Source of the DNA: Flavobacterium buctense
GTDB taxonomy: Bacteria > Bacteroidota > Bacteroidia > Flavobacteriales > Flavobacteriaceae
Assembly (NCBI RefSeq): GCF_014486695.1
Contig: NZ_JACTAB010000001.1
Coordinates: 124,001 to 188,000 of the forward strand
Reading direction: 5' to 3'
Length of the DNA stretch: 64,000 nucleotides
Shown here: in pieces, positions 9,632 to 17,481 of the stretch
How the letters are laid out: every line of letters begins with the position of its first letter
How positions within the stretch are numbered: position 1 is the stretch's first letter
The notes under the pieces: generated by a model
What the model was told of the DNA's origin: nothing
The model's input: the letters and a program-made list of their open reading frames with translations, nothing else
Database searches by the model: none
Program-made: the position numbers and the translations under genes

Positions 9632-10063
9632 TTACTTATTCATATGCGTCATTTCATATACGAACGTATCAGAATCCACATTCATCACCAACAGCGACAA
9701 AGCTTTTTCAACAATGTAAGGTACATTTCCCGGTGTAAATCCAAGTGCCAAAGCAAACTTAGTTAAGATTTCTTTCTGTTTTGGTCCTAGAACGTGGTCG
9801 GCATAAACCATACGCGATAAATCATACAAACGCTCTAATCTTTGAACGTGTAAATACGGCGGATTGATTGGGTATTTTAAAGGATTTTCTAAAATCTCTT
9901 CGTATTCTGCTGCGGATATTTCCAAACGAACGGCAAGTTTATCCAAGAACTCTTTTTCTTCTTTGCTCATATCGCCATCGGCTGTTGCCACACGAACGAT
10001 TGCTGAAAAATGTCCCTTATTTCTGCTTTTAAACTCGCTATCAAATAAATCTGAAATTGACAT
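9632..10063 (-). CDS. TerB-family tellurite-resistance-like protein
   Basis: A 143-residue cytoplasmic, mostly helical protein. The ATG at 10061-10063 (MSISDLFDSEF) is preferred over an in-frame extension of 12 codons. It carries the acidic segment ATADGDMSKEEKEFLDKLA, which matches the first metal-binding helix of the TerB/DjlA fold, and later ADHVLGPKQKEILTKFALALG. TerB-fold proteins bind divalent metal through such Asp/Glu residues; a role in tellurite resistance is not implied by a stand-alone copy. It is convergent with fbp. Confidence 0.8.
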   Translation of the reverse strand: MSISDLFDSEFKSRNKGHFSAIVRVATADGDMSKEEKEFLDKLAVRLEISAAEYEEILENPLKYPINPPYLHVQRLERLYDLSRMVYADHVLGPKQKEILTKFALALGFTPGNVPYIVEKALSLLVMNVDSDTFVYEMTHMNK

Positions 10064-10212
10064 AATTTTACTGGTTTTAATACTGCAAATATAAGCCAAA
10101 TTCCTTTTTTAGAAAACCAATTCTCAAAATGTTTTTCATCGATTTTAGGATTAATTTTTAAAGGGCAATTAAAATTAATTGTAAGTTTACGTTCCAAACA
10201 ACCAAAACTACA

Positions 10213-10806
10213 ATGTCAGATTTCTGGATATACTTCAATCTCGGATTAAAGCATGTGCTTGATATTTATGCCTACGACCATGTTTTATTTCTTTTAGCCT
10301 TAACCGTTCCGTACGAATTTAAATCGTGGAAAAGAATTTTAATTCTCGTTTCCCTTTTCACTTTGGGCCATACTTTAGCACTTTTTCTTTCGGTTTTTAA
10401 TATTATTGCTATTAAGTCGAATATCGTTGAGTTTTTGATTCCAATAACCATCTTAATTGCAGCTTTATACAACATTATCGTTTCCGGAAAATCGAGCAAA
10501 CAAAGCAGTATCACTTTTATCGGTATCGTGACCGTTTTCTTCGGAGTCATCCATGGTTTGGGCTTTTCGAATTATTTCAATACGATTCTTTCCGGCAAAC
10601 CAACCGACAAATTATTACCGCTTTTCGAATTCGCTCTCGGCATTGAAGTCGCACAAATCATAGTGGTATTGACCGCTTTACTGCTGGCTTACGTAGTTCA
10701 AACACTCTTGAAATTCTCTAAACGCGACTGGATTTTAATCATTTCCGCTTTTATCGTTGGTGTCGTAATTCCGATGATTTTACAAAGTGAAATTTGGGTT
10801 AAATAA
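10213..10806 (+). CDS. HupE/UreJ-like membrane protein
   Basis: A 197-residue inner-membrane protein with about six hydrophobic helices. Conserved histidines sit in or near helices: FNLGLKHVLD, YDHVLF, TLGHTLAL and GVIHGLGFSNYF. This histidine pattern fits the HupE/UreJ_2 family, whose better-studied members relate to nickel or cobalt uptake. No hydrogenase or urease gene is visible here, so the substrate stays open. It is followed by a short gap with a promoter for the next gene, so it is probably monocistronic. Confidence 0.82.
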   Translation: MSDFWIYFNLGLKHVLDIYAYDHVLFLLALTVPYEFKSWKRILILVSLFTLGHTLALFLSVFNIIAIKSNIVEFLIPITILIAALYNIIVSGKSSKQSSITFIGIVTVFFGVIHGLGFSNYFNTILSGKPTDKLLPLFEFALGIEVAQIIVVLTALLLAYVVQTLLKFSKRDWILIISAFIVGVVIPMILQSEIWVK

Positions 10807-10809
10807 TTA

Positions 10810-10838
10810 TTGAGAAGCGAAAGGTTTAGGTATATTTG
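10810..10838 (+). promoter_or_regulatory. Flavobacterial-type promoter for the deaminase gene
   Basis: TTG at 10810-10812, an 18-bp spacer, then TATATTTG at 10831-10838, matching the flavobacterial consensus TTG-N17-23-TAnnTTTG. It predicts transcription starting near 10844 and a leader of about 115 nt before the ATG at 10961. Confidence 0.6.
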
Positions 10839-10896
10839 CTATCCGTTTTCCCGCTTTCCACGCTACATGGTAGCTAGTTACAATCGGGGCTAAAGG
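10838..10896 (-). repeat. Probable dispersed flavobacterial intergenic repeat
   Basis: On the minus strand this reads TAGCCCCGATTG... then GTGGAAAGCGGGAAAACGGATAGC. I recall this pattern (TAGCCCCGAT followed by AGCGGAAAGCGGGA) as common between genes in Flavobacterium chromosomes; that is memory, not a search. A small hairpin gctac-atg-gtagc is at 10862-10874. No second copy is visible in this window. Confidence 0.5.
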
Positions 10897-10917
10897 AAAA
10901 ACCATTTGATTATCGGT

Positions 10918-10955
10918 AATCTTGTTGCACGAACAAGATTCTGAAACAAGTTCAG
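10918..10955 (+). promoter_or_regulatory. Two tandem hairpins in the deaminase leader
   Basis: A 9-bp stem aatcttgtt/aacaagatt (10918-10926 and 10932-10940, 5-nt loop) is directly followed by a 5-bp stem ctgaa/ttcag (10941-10945 and 10951-10955, 5-nt loop). The second ends five bases before the ATG, so folding could affect ribosome access. No T run follows, so it is not a terminator. Confidence 0.5.
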
Positions 10956-10960
10956 AATAA

Positions 10961-11389
10961 ATGAAAGAAGCCAAACAAAAAAAATACGATATCGCCTACC
11001 TAAGAATTGCTGCCGAATGGAGCAAATTGTCTTATTGTAAACGCAAACAAGTCGGCGCCATCATTGTCCGCGACAGAATGATTATTTCCGACGGCTACAA
11101 CGGAACACCATCCGGCTTTGAAAACTGCTGTGAAGACGACGAAGGGTTAACCAAATGGTACGTTTTACACGCCGAAGCCAATGCCATTTCTAAAGTAGCA
11201 CGGTCAACTCAAACCTGTGAAAATGCTACATTATACATCACGCTTTCGCCTTGCAAAGAATGCAGTAAACTCATCCACCAATCGGGCATCAAACGCGTCG
11301 TTTTTAAAAACGGCTATCGCGATGAATCCGGTTTAGACTTCTTAAGAAAAGCCGGTATTGAAGTAACTCAAATCGAAAATTTAGACTAA
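10961..11389 (+). CDS. dCMP deaminase-type cytidine/deoxycytidylate deaminase
   Basis: A 142-residue zinc-dependent deaminase. The zinc site is complete: HAEANAI near residues 71-77 (His ligand and catalytic Glu) and PCKECSK near 99-105 (two Cys ligands). The early GAIIVRDRMIISDGYNGTPSG segment matches dCMP deaminase/ComEB proteins, which convert dCMP to dUMP and feed dTMP synthesis. Its stop is 18 bp before the next ATG, so it is probably co-transcribed with the S41 protease. Its leader carries a repeat and two hairpins. Confidence 0.9.
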   Translation: MKEAKQKKYDIAYLRIAAEWSKLSYCKRKQVGAIIVRDRMIISDGYNGTPSGFENCCEDDEGLTKWYVLHAEANAISKVARSTQTCENATLYITLSPCKECSKLIHQSGIKRVVFKNGYRDESGLDFLRKAGIEVTQIENLD

Positions 11390-11407
11390 TTTATCATCAT
11401 TCGTCCA

Positions 11408-12976
11408 ATGAAATCTAAGGAAAAATACTTGCCTTTATTGCTGTTCTCTTGCGTGGCCTTGGGAATTATCATCGGCGGTATGCTCAATTTTCCGAAACGA
11501 ACCCTTTCCAAACAAAACGCGAGCAAAGCAAAAATTGAGCGATTGATTGACTTCATTAACGAAGAATATGTAGACGATGTCAACTCGGATTCAATCGTTG
11601 ACTTAACCGTAAACAGTATACTCGCCAATCTTGATCCGCATTCCGTTTATATTCCGCCAAGTGAACAATCTTCGGAAGCCGAATTGATGAAAGGTGATTT
11701 TGTTGGGATTGGCGTCAATTTTTATATGTTTAACGACACGGTTACGATTGTGAAACCATTGGAAAACGGTCCGGCCGAAAAAGCAGGCATCTTAGCCGGT
11801 GACCGCATTTTATACGCCGATAAAGACAAGCTTTTCGGAAGAAAATTACCAACCGATAGTTTGTTCAACAAATTAAAAGGCGAAGAAGGCTCGAGCGTTT
11901 TATTGACCATTTACCGAAAAAGCACCAACAAAAAACTTAAAATTCCGGTAGTTCGCGATGTGGTTCCAATTAAAAGTGTTGACACTTATTTGAAACTTAA
12001 CGCCACAACCGGTTACATCAAAATCAATCGCTTTGCCGAAAATACTTATGACGAATTCCGAGTAGGCTTAGAAAAACTGAAAAAGCAAGGCATGAAAACC
12101 TTGGTCATTGATTTACGCGACAATGGCGGTGGTTATTTAGAAAAAGCCGTTGAAATAGCCGATGAATTATTGAAAGACAAAGAGCTTATCGTTTTTACCA
12201 AAAACAAAAGAGGCGAAATCAACAAAACTTTTGCCACTGAAGAAGGCATTTTTGAAACCGGAAGAGTGTATGTCTTAATCGACGAAAACTCGGCTTCTGC
12301 CAGCGAAATTTTAGCCGGGGCGATTCAAGATAATGATAGAGGAACTATCGTTGGAAGGCGTTCTTTCGGGAAAGGCTTAGTGCAACGCGAAATGGATTTT
12401 GAAGACGGTTCAGCGGTTCGTTTAACCACTTCCAGATATTATACGCCAAGCGGTCGATCCATACAAAAACCCTATGTAAAAGGGCAAGGTGAAGCCTACA
12501 GTCACGATTTCGAAACCCGATATGAAAACGGCGAATTGTATGCCAAAAACAAAATCAAAGTCGCAGATTCCTTAAAATTCAAAACCAAAAAAGGCAGAAC
12601 TGTTTATGGCGGTGGCGGCATCGTTCCGGATGTATTTGTGCCTTTGGAAGTGAAAAAAGGAGAGGAAAGTTTGGCTTATATTTTAAGTTCAGGCTTAGTA
12701 AGTCATTTTGTTTTTGAACAATTAGACAAAAATCGAGCTACTTTCAAAGGATTGAAATTTGAAGCATTTTTGACCAAAATGCAGCAAGACAATACCTCAG
12801 TTTCTTCATTCGAAGGTTACTTAAAAGATGCCGGATTAGAAATGTCATTGGCTAACAATAAAGCATTGGTGAAAAAATTCTTAACAGCCGAATATGCCCG
12901 ACAACTTTTTGGCGAAGACCAATATTATCAAATCATTTTGAAAGATGATTCGATGTTGAAAGCCGTTTTGAAGTAA
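11408..12976 (+). CDS. S41-family C-terminal processing peptidase
   Basis: A 522-residue envelope serine protease of the CtpA/Prc group, with an N-terminal hydrophobic anchor (about residues 7-24), a PDZ domain (about 90-165, with GDFVGIGV and GPAEKAGILAGDRIL) and a catalytic S41 domain. The nucleophile lies in NSASASEILAG near residue 296, and the Lys of the Ser/Lys dyad is in GRRSFGKGLVQ near 321. The last 100 residues form a C-terminal extension common in Bacteroidota members. Such enzymes trim exported proteins from the C-terminus. It is convergent with the next gene, with only three bases between the stops. Confidence 0.93.
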   Translation: MKSKEKYLPLLLFSCVALGIIIGGMLNFPKRTLSKQNASKAKIERLIDFINEEYVDDVNSDSIVDLTVNSILANLDPHSVYIPPSEQSSEAELMKGDFVGIGVNFYMFNDTVTIVKPLENGPAEKAGILAGDRILYADKDKLFGRKLPTDSLFNKLKGEEGSSVLLTIYRKSTNKKLKIPVVRDVVPIKSVDTYLKLNATTGYIKINRFAENTYDEFRVGLEKLKKQGMKTLVIDLRDNGGGYLEKAVEIADELLKDKELIVFTKNKRGEINKTFATEEGIFETGRVYVLIDENSASASEILAGAIQDNDRGTIVGRRSFGKGLVQREMDFEDGSAVRLTTSRYYTPSGRSIQKPYVKGQGEAYSHDFETRYENGELYAKNKIKVADSLKFKTKKGRTVYGGGGIVPDVFVPLEVKKGEESLAYILSSGLVSHFVFEQLDKNRATFKGLKFEAFLTKMQQDNTSVSSFEGYLKDAGLEMSLANNKALVKKFLTAEYARQLFGEDQYYQIILKDDSMLKAVLK

Positions 12977-12979
12977 GTT

Positions 12980-13588
12980 TTACTTTCGGATGCTGTCATG
13001 CACTTGCACATGAACTCCGCCATTCCACAACGTTAAAACATCAGTTGCCACAGCGGCACCGCTTCCGGCGGCTATGGCCAATTGGCTTCTCCAACCGGCT
13101 AAAGTTCCCGTAACGTAAATACCTTCTGTCACTTTGTGGTCAATATTTCTCAATTGGATTCGGTTTTTCTCCTGAATTACTTTTTGGTGTGGCATTACGT
13201 ACTCTTCTAAACCTTCAATGGTGAATGGATTTCCGGCACCAATTCCGATAACAACGATTTTAGTTTGATAAGTATTTTTATTGGAGATAACGCTAAAATT
13301 TCCGGCTTCACCTTCAATCTTCATTACTTTTTCGCCTGAGATTTGGTTGATATGCGGATACAATTGGTTTAAATGATCAAGGCTTTCCGTTAATAATTCT
13401 GAGCCCAATTTTCCGGCAGAAATACCATAAGCATTGTTGAAAAGTGCGTCTTGTAAGGATGATGCTTTTTGATGAGCAATGACACCGATTTTTTTATCGG
13501 TAACAAAAGGTTTGTTTTGGGCCGAACCTAAGATCAAAGCACAAGACATGCCCGAAACACCGCCGCCAATAATTAAAACATCATACAT
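12980..13588 (-). CDS. Half-length FAD-dependent oxidoreductase (thioredoxin-reductase-like)
   Basis: A 202-residue flavoprotein. The N-terminal GGGVSGMSCALILG loop (residues 8-21) is a classic FAD-binding Rossmann motif, and the C-terminal GIYVTGTLAGWRSQLAIAAGSGAAVA matches the second FAD-contact segment of thioredoxin-reductase-like proteins. It is about 100 residues shorter than those enzymes: the separate NAD(P)H domain and the CxxC centre are missing. The usual Gly-Asp in the C-terminal motif is Gly-Thr here. It may bind FAD without being a normal reductase; the partner is unknown. A 65-residue membrane protein gene lies 21 bp upstream on the same strand. Confidence 0.78.
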   Translation of the reverse strand: MYDVLIIGGGVSGMSCALILGSAQNKPFVTDKKIGVIAHQKASSLQDALFNNAYGISAGKLGSELLTESLDHLNQLYPHINQISGEKVMKIEGEAGNFSVISNKNTYQTKIVVIGIGAGNPFTIEGLEEYVMPHQKVIQEKNRIQLRNIDHKVTEGIYVTGTLAGWRSQLAIAAGSGAAVATDVLTLWNGGVHVQVHDSIRK

Positions 13589-13609
13589 AAGTTGGAATTT
13601 GAGAAACCC

Positions 13610-13807
13610 TTAGTTTTTTAGTTTGTCTTCGATTTTCTTTGACATTCTAAAAATTAGAAGGATTAAGACCGCACAAAATGAAGCGGCTATACCGATTAAA
13701 GCCACCATACTGTCACCTTCAAACGGGTTGTTGAAATCGAGTAAATAAATATTAACCAATATTAAGGCTACGGCAAGAAATATAAGTATGTTGGTGAAAA
13801 TTTTCAT
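13610..13807 (-). CDS. Small two-helix membrane protein
   Basis: A 65-residue hypothetical protein with two predicted membrane helices (about residues 4-24 and 33-53), joined by a short acidic loop (DFNNPFEGDS), and a basic C-terminal tail (RMSKKIEDKLKN). It starts at an ATG. The arrangement, just upstream of the short flavoprotein gene on the same strand, suggests an operon. No family recognised. Confidence 0.65.
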   Translation of the reverse strand: MKIFTNILIFLAVALILVNIYLLDFNNPFEGDSMVALIGIAASFCAVLILLIFRMSKKIEDKLKN

Positions 13808-13845
13808 GAGATAAATTTATGGAGCAAAAATACTAATTTTTAAGG

Positions 13846-14421
13846 TTATGCAAATAGTCCTTTAACATTAGCCGCAAATAATTTAACAGCTATGGCCAGC
13901 AAAACTACGCCAAAAACTTTTCTGATGATGCTCAACCCGTTTTTACTAAGCATTCTTTCAATTTTTGAAGACGATTTCAATATGGCATACACTAAAATAA
14001 TATTCAACAAAATAGCAATAATAATATTGATGGATTGAAATTCGGCACGCAAAGAAAGCAAAGTAGTCATGGTTCCGGCACCGGCAATTAATGGAAAGGC
14101 AATAGGAACAATAGAAGCCGAAGTGGCTGCTTCATCTCGGTATAATCTGATCCCTAAAATCATTTCTAAAGCCAAAAAAAACAAGACAAACGATCCGGCA
14201 ACGGCAAACGAATTGACATCAATCCCAATTAATTTCAAGATTTCTTCTCCCACAAAAAGAAAGGCAATCATGATTCCGGCCGAAACCAAAGACGCTTTTT
14301 CCGACTGAATATGACCAAATTTCGTTCTCAAATCGATAATCACCGGAATGCTTCCTACGATATCAATCACTGCAAAAAGGACCATAGTGGCAGTCGCAAT
14401 TTCTCTAAAATCTAAATTCAT
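13846..14421 (-). CDS. MarC-family integral membrane protein
   Basis: A 191-residue inner-membrane protein with about six hydrophobic helices. The segments FAVIDIVGSIPVII (residues 16-29) and PIAFPLIAGAGTMTTLLSL (near 107-125) are hallmarks of the MarC/UPF0056 family. Despite the name, MarC has no proven part in multiple antibiotic resistance and its transport substrate is not established. It is transcribed divergently from the DUF3109 gene, 85 bp away. Confidence 0.9.
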   Translation of the reverse strand: MNLDFREIATATMVLFAVIDIVGSIPVIIDLRTKFGHIQSEKASLVSAGIMIAFLFVGEEILKLIGIDVNSFAVAGSFVLFFLALEMILGIRLYRDEAATSASIVPIAFPLIAGAGTMTTLLSLRAEFQSINIIIAILLNIILVYAILKSSSKIERMLSKNGLSIIRKVFGVVLLAIAVKLFAANVKGLFA

Positions 14422-14506
14422 GACGTTTATTTTTTTGCAAAATTAGGTTTTTAATACTTCACTTAAGCCAATTTCATTTGTACTTTTGCATTCTTAAAGT
14501 CAAATC

Positions 14507-15079
14507 ATGTTCCAATTAGGTAAAACCATAGTATCAGAAGATATCCTCGAAAAAGATTTTGTGTGCAACCTTTCGGCTTGTCACGGCGCTTGTTGTGTAG
14601 ATGGTGATGCCGGTGCGCCTTTGAGTAAAGAAGAAACCAAAATTTTGGAAGAAATCTACCCGAAAGTAAAACCTTTTTTGCGCAAAGAAGGCATTGAAGC
14701 CATTGAAAAATTAGGCACTTGGGTTGTCGGAACCGACCAAGATTTAGAAACTCCTTTAATTGACAACAAAGATTGTGCGTATGTGATTTTTGATGGAAAG
14801 ACTGCGCTTTGTGGTATTGAACAAGCTTACAATCAAGGCGTCATCAATTGGAAAAAACCGGTTTCATGTCATTTGTACCCAATCAGAGTTAAAGATTTTA
14901 GCGAATTTGCCGCTGTAAACTACGACCGTTGGGATATTTGCAGTTATGCTTGTACGCTTGGCAAAGAGCTTCAAGTTCCGGTTTATAAATTCGTGAAAGA
15001 AGCGTTGATTAGAAAATTCGGAGAAGATTGGTACGCTGAATTGGAAAAAGTAGCGGAAGACCTGAAGAATGGAAAATAA
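14507..15079 (+). CDS. DUF3109-family cysteine-rich protein
   Basis: A 190-residue cytoplasmic protein with many cysteines, in the arrangement [17 protein letters not shown] (residues about 22-38), [23 protein letters not shown] and ICSYAC. This is the DUF3109 pattern, related to the CxxxCxxCC-type zinc- or iron-sulfur-binding proteins. The ligands look intact. The function is unknown. A possible -7 box TACTTTTG is at 14481-14488, and a terminator shared with the tRNA gene follows the stop. Confidence 0.85.
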   Translation: MFQLGKTIVSEDILEKDFVCNLSACHGACCVDGDAGAPLSKEETKILEEIYPKVKPFLRKEGIEAIEKLGTWVVGTDQDLETPLIDNKDCAYVIFDGKTALCGIEQAYNQGVINWKKPVSCHLYPIRVKDFSEFAAVNYDRWDICSYACTLGKELQVPVYKFVKEALIRKFGEDWYAELEKVAEDLKNGK

Positions 15080-15113
15080 AAAAAGCCGAAATCAATTTGA
15101 TTTCGGCTTTTTT
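15078..15113. terminator. Bidirectional terminator between DUF3109 gene and tRNA-Ala
   Basis: Inverted repeat with core aaagccgaaatcaa/ttgatttcggcttt (15078-15095 and 15097-15113), flanked by A and T runs. It lies just after the plus-strand stop and just after the 3' end of the minus-strand tRNA, so it can end both transcripts. Confidence 0.9.
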
Positions 15114-15114
15114 G

Positions 15115-15188
15115 TGGAGAATACCGGATTCGAACCGGTCACCTCTTGCCTGCCAGGCAAGCGCTCTAGCCAAATGAGCTAATCCCCC
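15115..15188 (-). tRNA. tRNA-Ala (anticodon GGC)
   Basis: A full cloverleaf of 74 nt on the minus strand. The acceptor stem GGGGGAT pairs with ATTCTCC and includes the G3-U70 pair that is the main identity element for alanine. The anticodon stem CTTGC/GCAAG encloses loop CTGGCAG, giving anticodon GGC for GCC codons. The T arm is ACCGG-TTCGAAT-CCGGT. The discriminator base is A and the CCA end is not encoded. Confidence 0.97.
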
Positions 15189-15203
15189 ATTTTTTTGAGA
15201 CGA

Positions 15204-15235
15204 CAAATATATAATTTTATAGAAACAAAAAACAA
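15204..15235 (-). promoter_or_regulatory. Promoter for tRNA-Ala
   Basis: Read on the minus strand: TTG (15233-15235), a 21-bp spacer, then TATATTTG (15204-15211), fitting the flavobacterial TTG-N17-23-TAnnTTTG consensus. It would start transcription about ten bases upstream of the mature tRNA 5' end. Confidence 0.6.
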
Positions 15236-15290
15236 TTCCAACCCTATCTTTTTTGAGAATTGTTGTAAATTTACAGTAAATATCTATTTT

Positions 15291-16055
15291 ATGTCTGCCG
15301 AAAATACCAATGGGTTTATCCAAAACCAAATTGAGAATAAAATTGCAACCCTTACTTTCAGTCATCCTGCGAGTAACTCTTTCCCCAGCAATTTGTTGCA
15401 AAAACTAACAGAAGAACTCAATGCTTTGAGCAACAATAAAGAGGTGAATGTAATTATCCTTCAAAGCGAAGGCAAAACTTTTTGTGCCGGCGCTTCTTTT
15501 GATGAGTTACTTGCCATTACCGATTTTGAGACCGGGAAAAAATTCTTTTCAGGTTTTGCAAATGTAATTAATGCGATGCGCAAATGTTCCAAAATCATTA
15601 TCGGAAAAATACAAGGAAAAGCTGTTGGTGGTGGCGTTGGCTTGGCTTCGGCTTGTGATTTTGCTTTTGCTTATCAAGATGCTTCCATAAAATTATCTGA
15701 AATTGCTATAGGCATTGGACCTTTTGTAATTGAACCCGCGGTTTCGAGAAAAATCGGAAAAACTGCTATGACACAATTGACTTTGCAACCTAATAATTGG
15801 CAAACTGCGGATTGGGCTGTTGAAAAAGGTTTGTATGCCGATATTTTTGACAGTTATGGGGATTTAGATGAAAACTGTTTGGCCTTCGCCAAAAAATTAG
15901 CCGGTTATAATCCGGAAGCCTTAACTGAAATGAAGAAAGTCTTTTGGGAAGGTACCGAAAATTGGGACGAACTTTTATACGAACGTGCTGCTATATCAGG
16001 CAAATTAGTGCTTTCCGATTTTACTAAAAATGCTTTAAGTGAATTAAAAAAATAA
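15291..16055 (+). CDS. Enoyl-CoA hydratase/isomerase family protein
   Basis: A 254-residue crotonase-fold enzyme. I start it at the ATG at 15291 (MSAENTNG); the longer open frame from 15195 adds a Lys/Asn-rich tail overlapping the tRNA promoter. The first oxyanion segment FCAGASFDEL and the second, KAVGGGVGLASACDFAFA, are in place, and EIAIGIGPFVIEP holds the region of the second catalytic acid. These enzymes hydrate or isomerise enoyl-CoA esters in fatty-acid or branched-chain amino-acid breakdown; the exact substrate is not readable. A 57-residue membrane ORF follows three bases after the stop. Confidence 0.9.
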   Translation: MSAENTNGFIQNQIENKIATLTFSHPASNSFPSNLLQKLTEELNALSNNKEVNVIILQSEGKTFCAGASFDELLAITDFETGKKFFSGFANVINAMRKCSKIIIGKIQGKAVGGGVGLASACDFAFAYQDASIKLSEIAIGIGPFVIEPAVSRKIGKTAMTQLTLQPNNWQTADWAVEKGLYADIFDSYGDLDENCLAFAKKLAGYNPEALTEMKKVFWEGTENWDELLYERAAISGKLVLSDFTKNALSELKK

Positions 16056-16058
16056 ATC

Positions 16059-16232
16059 ATGACTCTTATTTCTCTTATTCAGCAAGTTAATATCGATGAA
16101 AAAATAAAGAATGCTCCGGATAACGGCTATTTAATCGGCATTTGGATTGGTTATGTTTTGCCTTTTGTAGTATTGGTTGGCATTGCTTATTTGATGTACA
16201 GCCGAGCCAAAAAAAGACAAAACGACCTATAG
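16059..16232 (+). CDS. Small single-pass membrane protein (57 residues)
   Basis: An ORF of 58 codons including stop, starting at ATG three bases after the enoyl-CoA hydratase stop. The product begins MTLISLIQQVNIDEKI, has one strong membrane helix (about residues 26-46, rich in Ile, Val, Gly and Tyr) and ends in a positively charged tail (SRAKKRQNDL). Position, spacing and the helix with a basic end make it a credible translated gene in the hydratase transcript. The function is unknown. It is short enough to be missed by ordinary length cut-offs. Confidence 0.6.
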   Translation: MTLISLIQQVNIDEKIKNAPDNGYLIGIWIGYVLPFVVLVGIAYLMYSRAKKRQNDL

Positions 16233-16270
16233 CATTATTTTACTAAATTTGCGCTGTAAAAACTTCTTTC

Positions 16271-16723
16271 ATGAGTAACATCAGAATCACCAAACAATTT
16301 TCTTTCGAAACCGGACATGCGCTTTATGGTTATGACGGCAAATGTAAAAACGTACACGGGCACAGTTATAAATTGTCAGTGACGGTGATTGGTCAACCTA
16401 TAACGGATACTTCCAATGTAAAATTCGGTATGGTAATTGACTTTTCTGATTTGAAAAAAATAGTAAAAGAGGAAATCGTAGATATTTTTGATCATGCAAC
16501 AGTGTTTAATAAAAACACGCCTCATGTTGAATTGGCAGCCGAACTAAAAAATCGAGGTCATCATGTGATTTTAGTAGACTACCAACCAACGAGCGAAAAT
16601 ATGGTCACCGATTTTGCTCAAAAAATAAAAAGCCGTTTGCCAAAAGACATCCTTTTGCATTCGCTAAAACTGCAAGAAACCGAAACCTCTTTTGCCGAAT
16701 GGTATGCTTCGGATAACGAATAA
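16271..16723 (+). CDS. queD: 6-carboxytetrahydropterin synthase (QueD/PTPS family)
   Basis: A 150-residue enzyme of the 6-pyruvoyl-tetrahydropterin synthase fold, acting in queuosine/preQ0 synthesis from dihydroneopterin triphosphate. The zinc ligands His16, His29 and His31 (GHALYG and NVHGHSY) and the catalytic Cys25 (GKCKN) are visible, as is the later DFSDLK segment and the C-terminal LKLQETETSFAEW with the substrate-binding Glu. A -7 box TAAATTTG is at 16244-16251. It is followed after four bases by lpxH, so the two form an operon. Other preQ0 genes are not in the window. Confidence 0.88.
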   Translation: MSNIRITKQFSFETGHALYGYDGKCKNVHGHSYKLSVTVIGQPITDTSNVKFGMVIDFSDLKKIVKEEIVDIFDHATVFNKNTPHVELAAELKNRGHHVILVDYQPTSENMVTDFAQKIKSRLPKDILLHSLKLQETETSFAEWYASDNE

Positions 16724-16727
16724 AAAC

Positions 16728-17480
16728 ATGACGATTTCTCCCAACAAAAAAATATACTTCGCTTCCGACCAACATCTTGGTGCACCAACACCTGAGTTGA
16801 GTTTTCCGCGTGAACAAAAGTTTGTGGCTTGGTTGGATGACGTAAAGAAAGATGCTGATACCATTTTTCTTTTGGGCGATTTGTTTGATTTTTGGTTCGA
16901 ATATAAAACCGTTGTGCCCAAGGGTTTCGTTAGAGTTTTAGGCAAATTAGCCGAACTTCGCGACAGCGGTATTCCAATTTACTTTTTCGTCGGCAATCAC
17001 GATTTGTGGATGAATGACTATTTTGAAAAAGAGCTGAACATTCCCGTATACCACGACAATAAGGAATTTACTTTTAATAACAAAACGTTTTTAATTGGTC
17101 ACGGCGATGGCAAAGGTCCTGGCGATAAGGGTTACAAACGCATGAAAAAAGTATTTACTTATCCTTTCTCTAAATGGCTCTTTCGTTGGTTGCATCCTGA
17201 TTTAGGTGTGAAATTAGCACAATACCTTTCGGTAAAAAACAAACTGATTTCAGGCGAAGCTGATGTGAAATTTTTAGGAGAAGAAAACGAATGGTTGGTG
17301 CAATACGCCAAACGCAAACTCGAAACCAAACATTATAATTACCTAATCTTTGGCCACAGACACTTACCGATGGTCATCAAAGTGGGCGAAAACGCTGAAT
17401 ATATAAATCTGGGTGACTGGATTGGTTATTTTACTTATGGTGTTTTTGATGGAGAGAATTTTGAGTTGAAGAAGTATTAA
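16728..17480 (+). CDS. lpxH: UDP-2,3-diacylglucosamine diphosphatase-like metallophosphoesterase
   Basis: A 250-residue enzyme that cleaves UDP-2,3-diacylglucosamine to lipid X in lipid A synthesis. The ATG at 16728 (MTISPNKK) is preferred over a frame starting inside queD. The calcineurin-type metal motifs are all there: SDQHLG (Asp14, His16), GDLFDFW near residue 50, GNHDLW near 89, LIGHGDG and FGHRHLP. The family also holds related phosphoesterases, so the assignment rests on length, motif order and the FWFEY segment. It is probably translated with queD and is convergent with recJ, with one base between the stops. Confidence 0.85.
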   Translation: MTISPNKKIYFASDQHLGAPTPELSFPREQKFVAWLDDVKKDADTIFLLGDLFDFWFEYKTVVPKGFVRVLGKLAELRDSGIPIYFFVGNHDLWMNDYFEKELNIPVYHDNKEFTFNNKTFLIGHGDGKGPGDKGYKRMKKVFTYPFSKWLFRWLHPDLGVKLAQYLSVKNKLISGEADVKFLGEENEWLVQYAKRKLETKHYNYLIFGHRHLPMVIKVGENAEYINLGDWIGYFTYGVFDGENFELKKY

Positions 17481-17481
17481 T

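Noticed and set aside
10918..10955. Hairpins before the deaminase gene as a terminator of the HupE-like gene
   Set aside because: They lack a following T run and lie over 110 bp beyond the stop, downstream of a good promoter for the next gene.
15195..15290. Longer start for the enoyl-CoA hydratase
   Set aside because: The extra 32 codons cover the tRNA promoter and have no crotonase-fold content; the ATG at 15291 fits the family start.
15009..15401. Minus-strand open frame of 130 codons over the tRNA gene
   Set aside because: It reads through the tRNA-Ala gene, its terminator and its promoter. The GGLAHLARALAWQARGDRFESG stretch is a well-known false translation of tRNA sequence.
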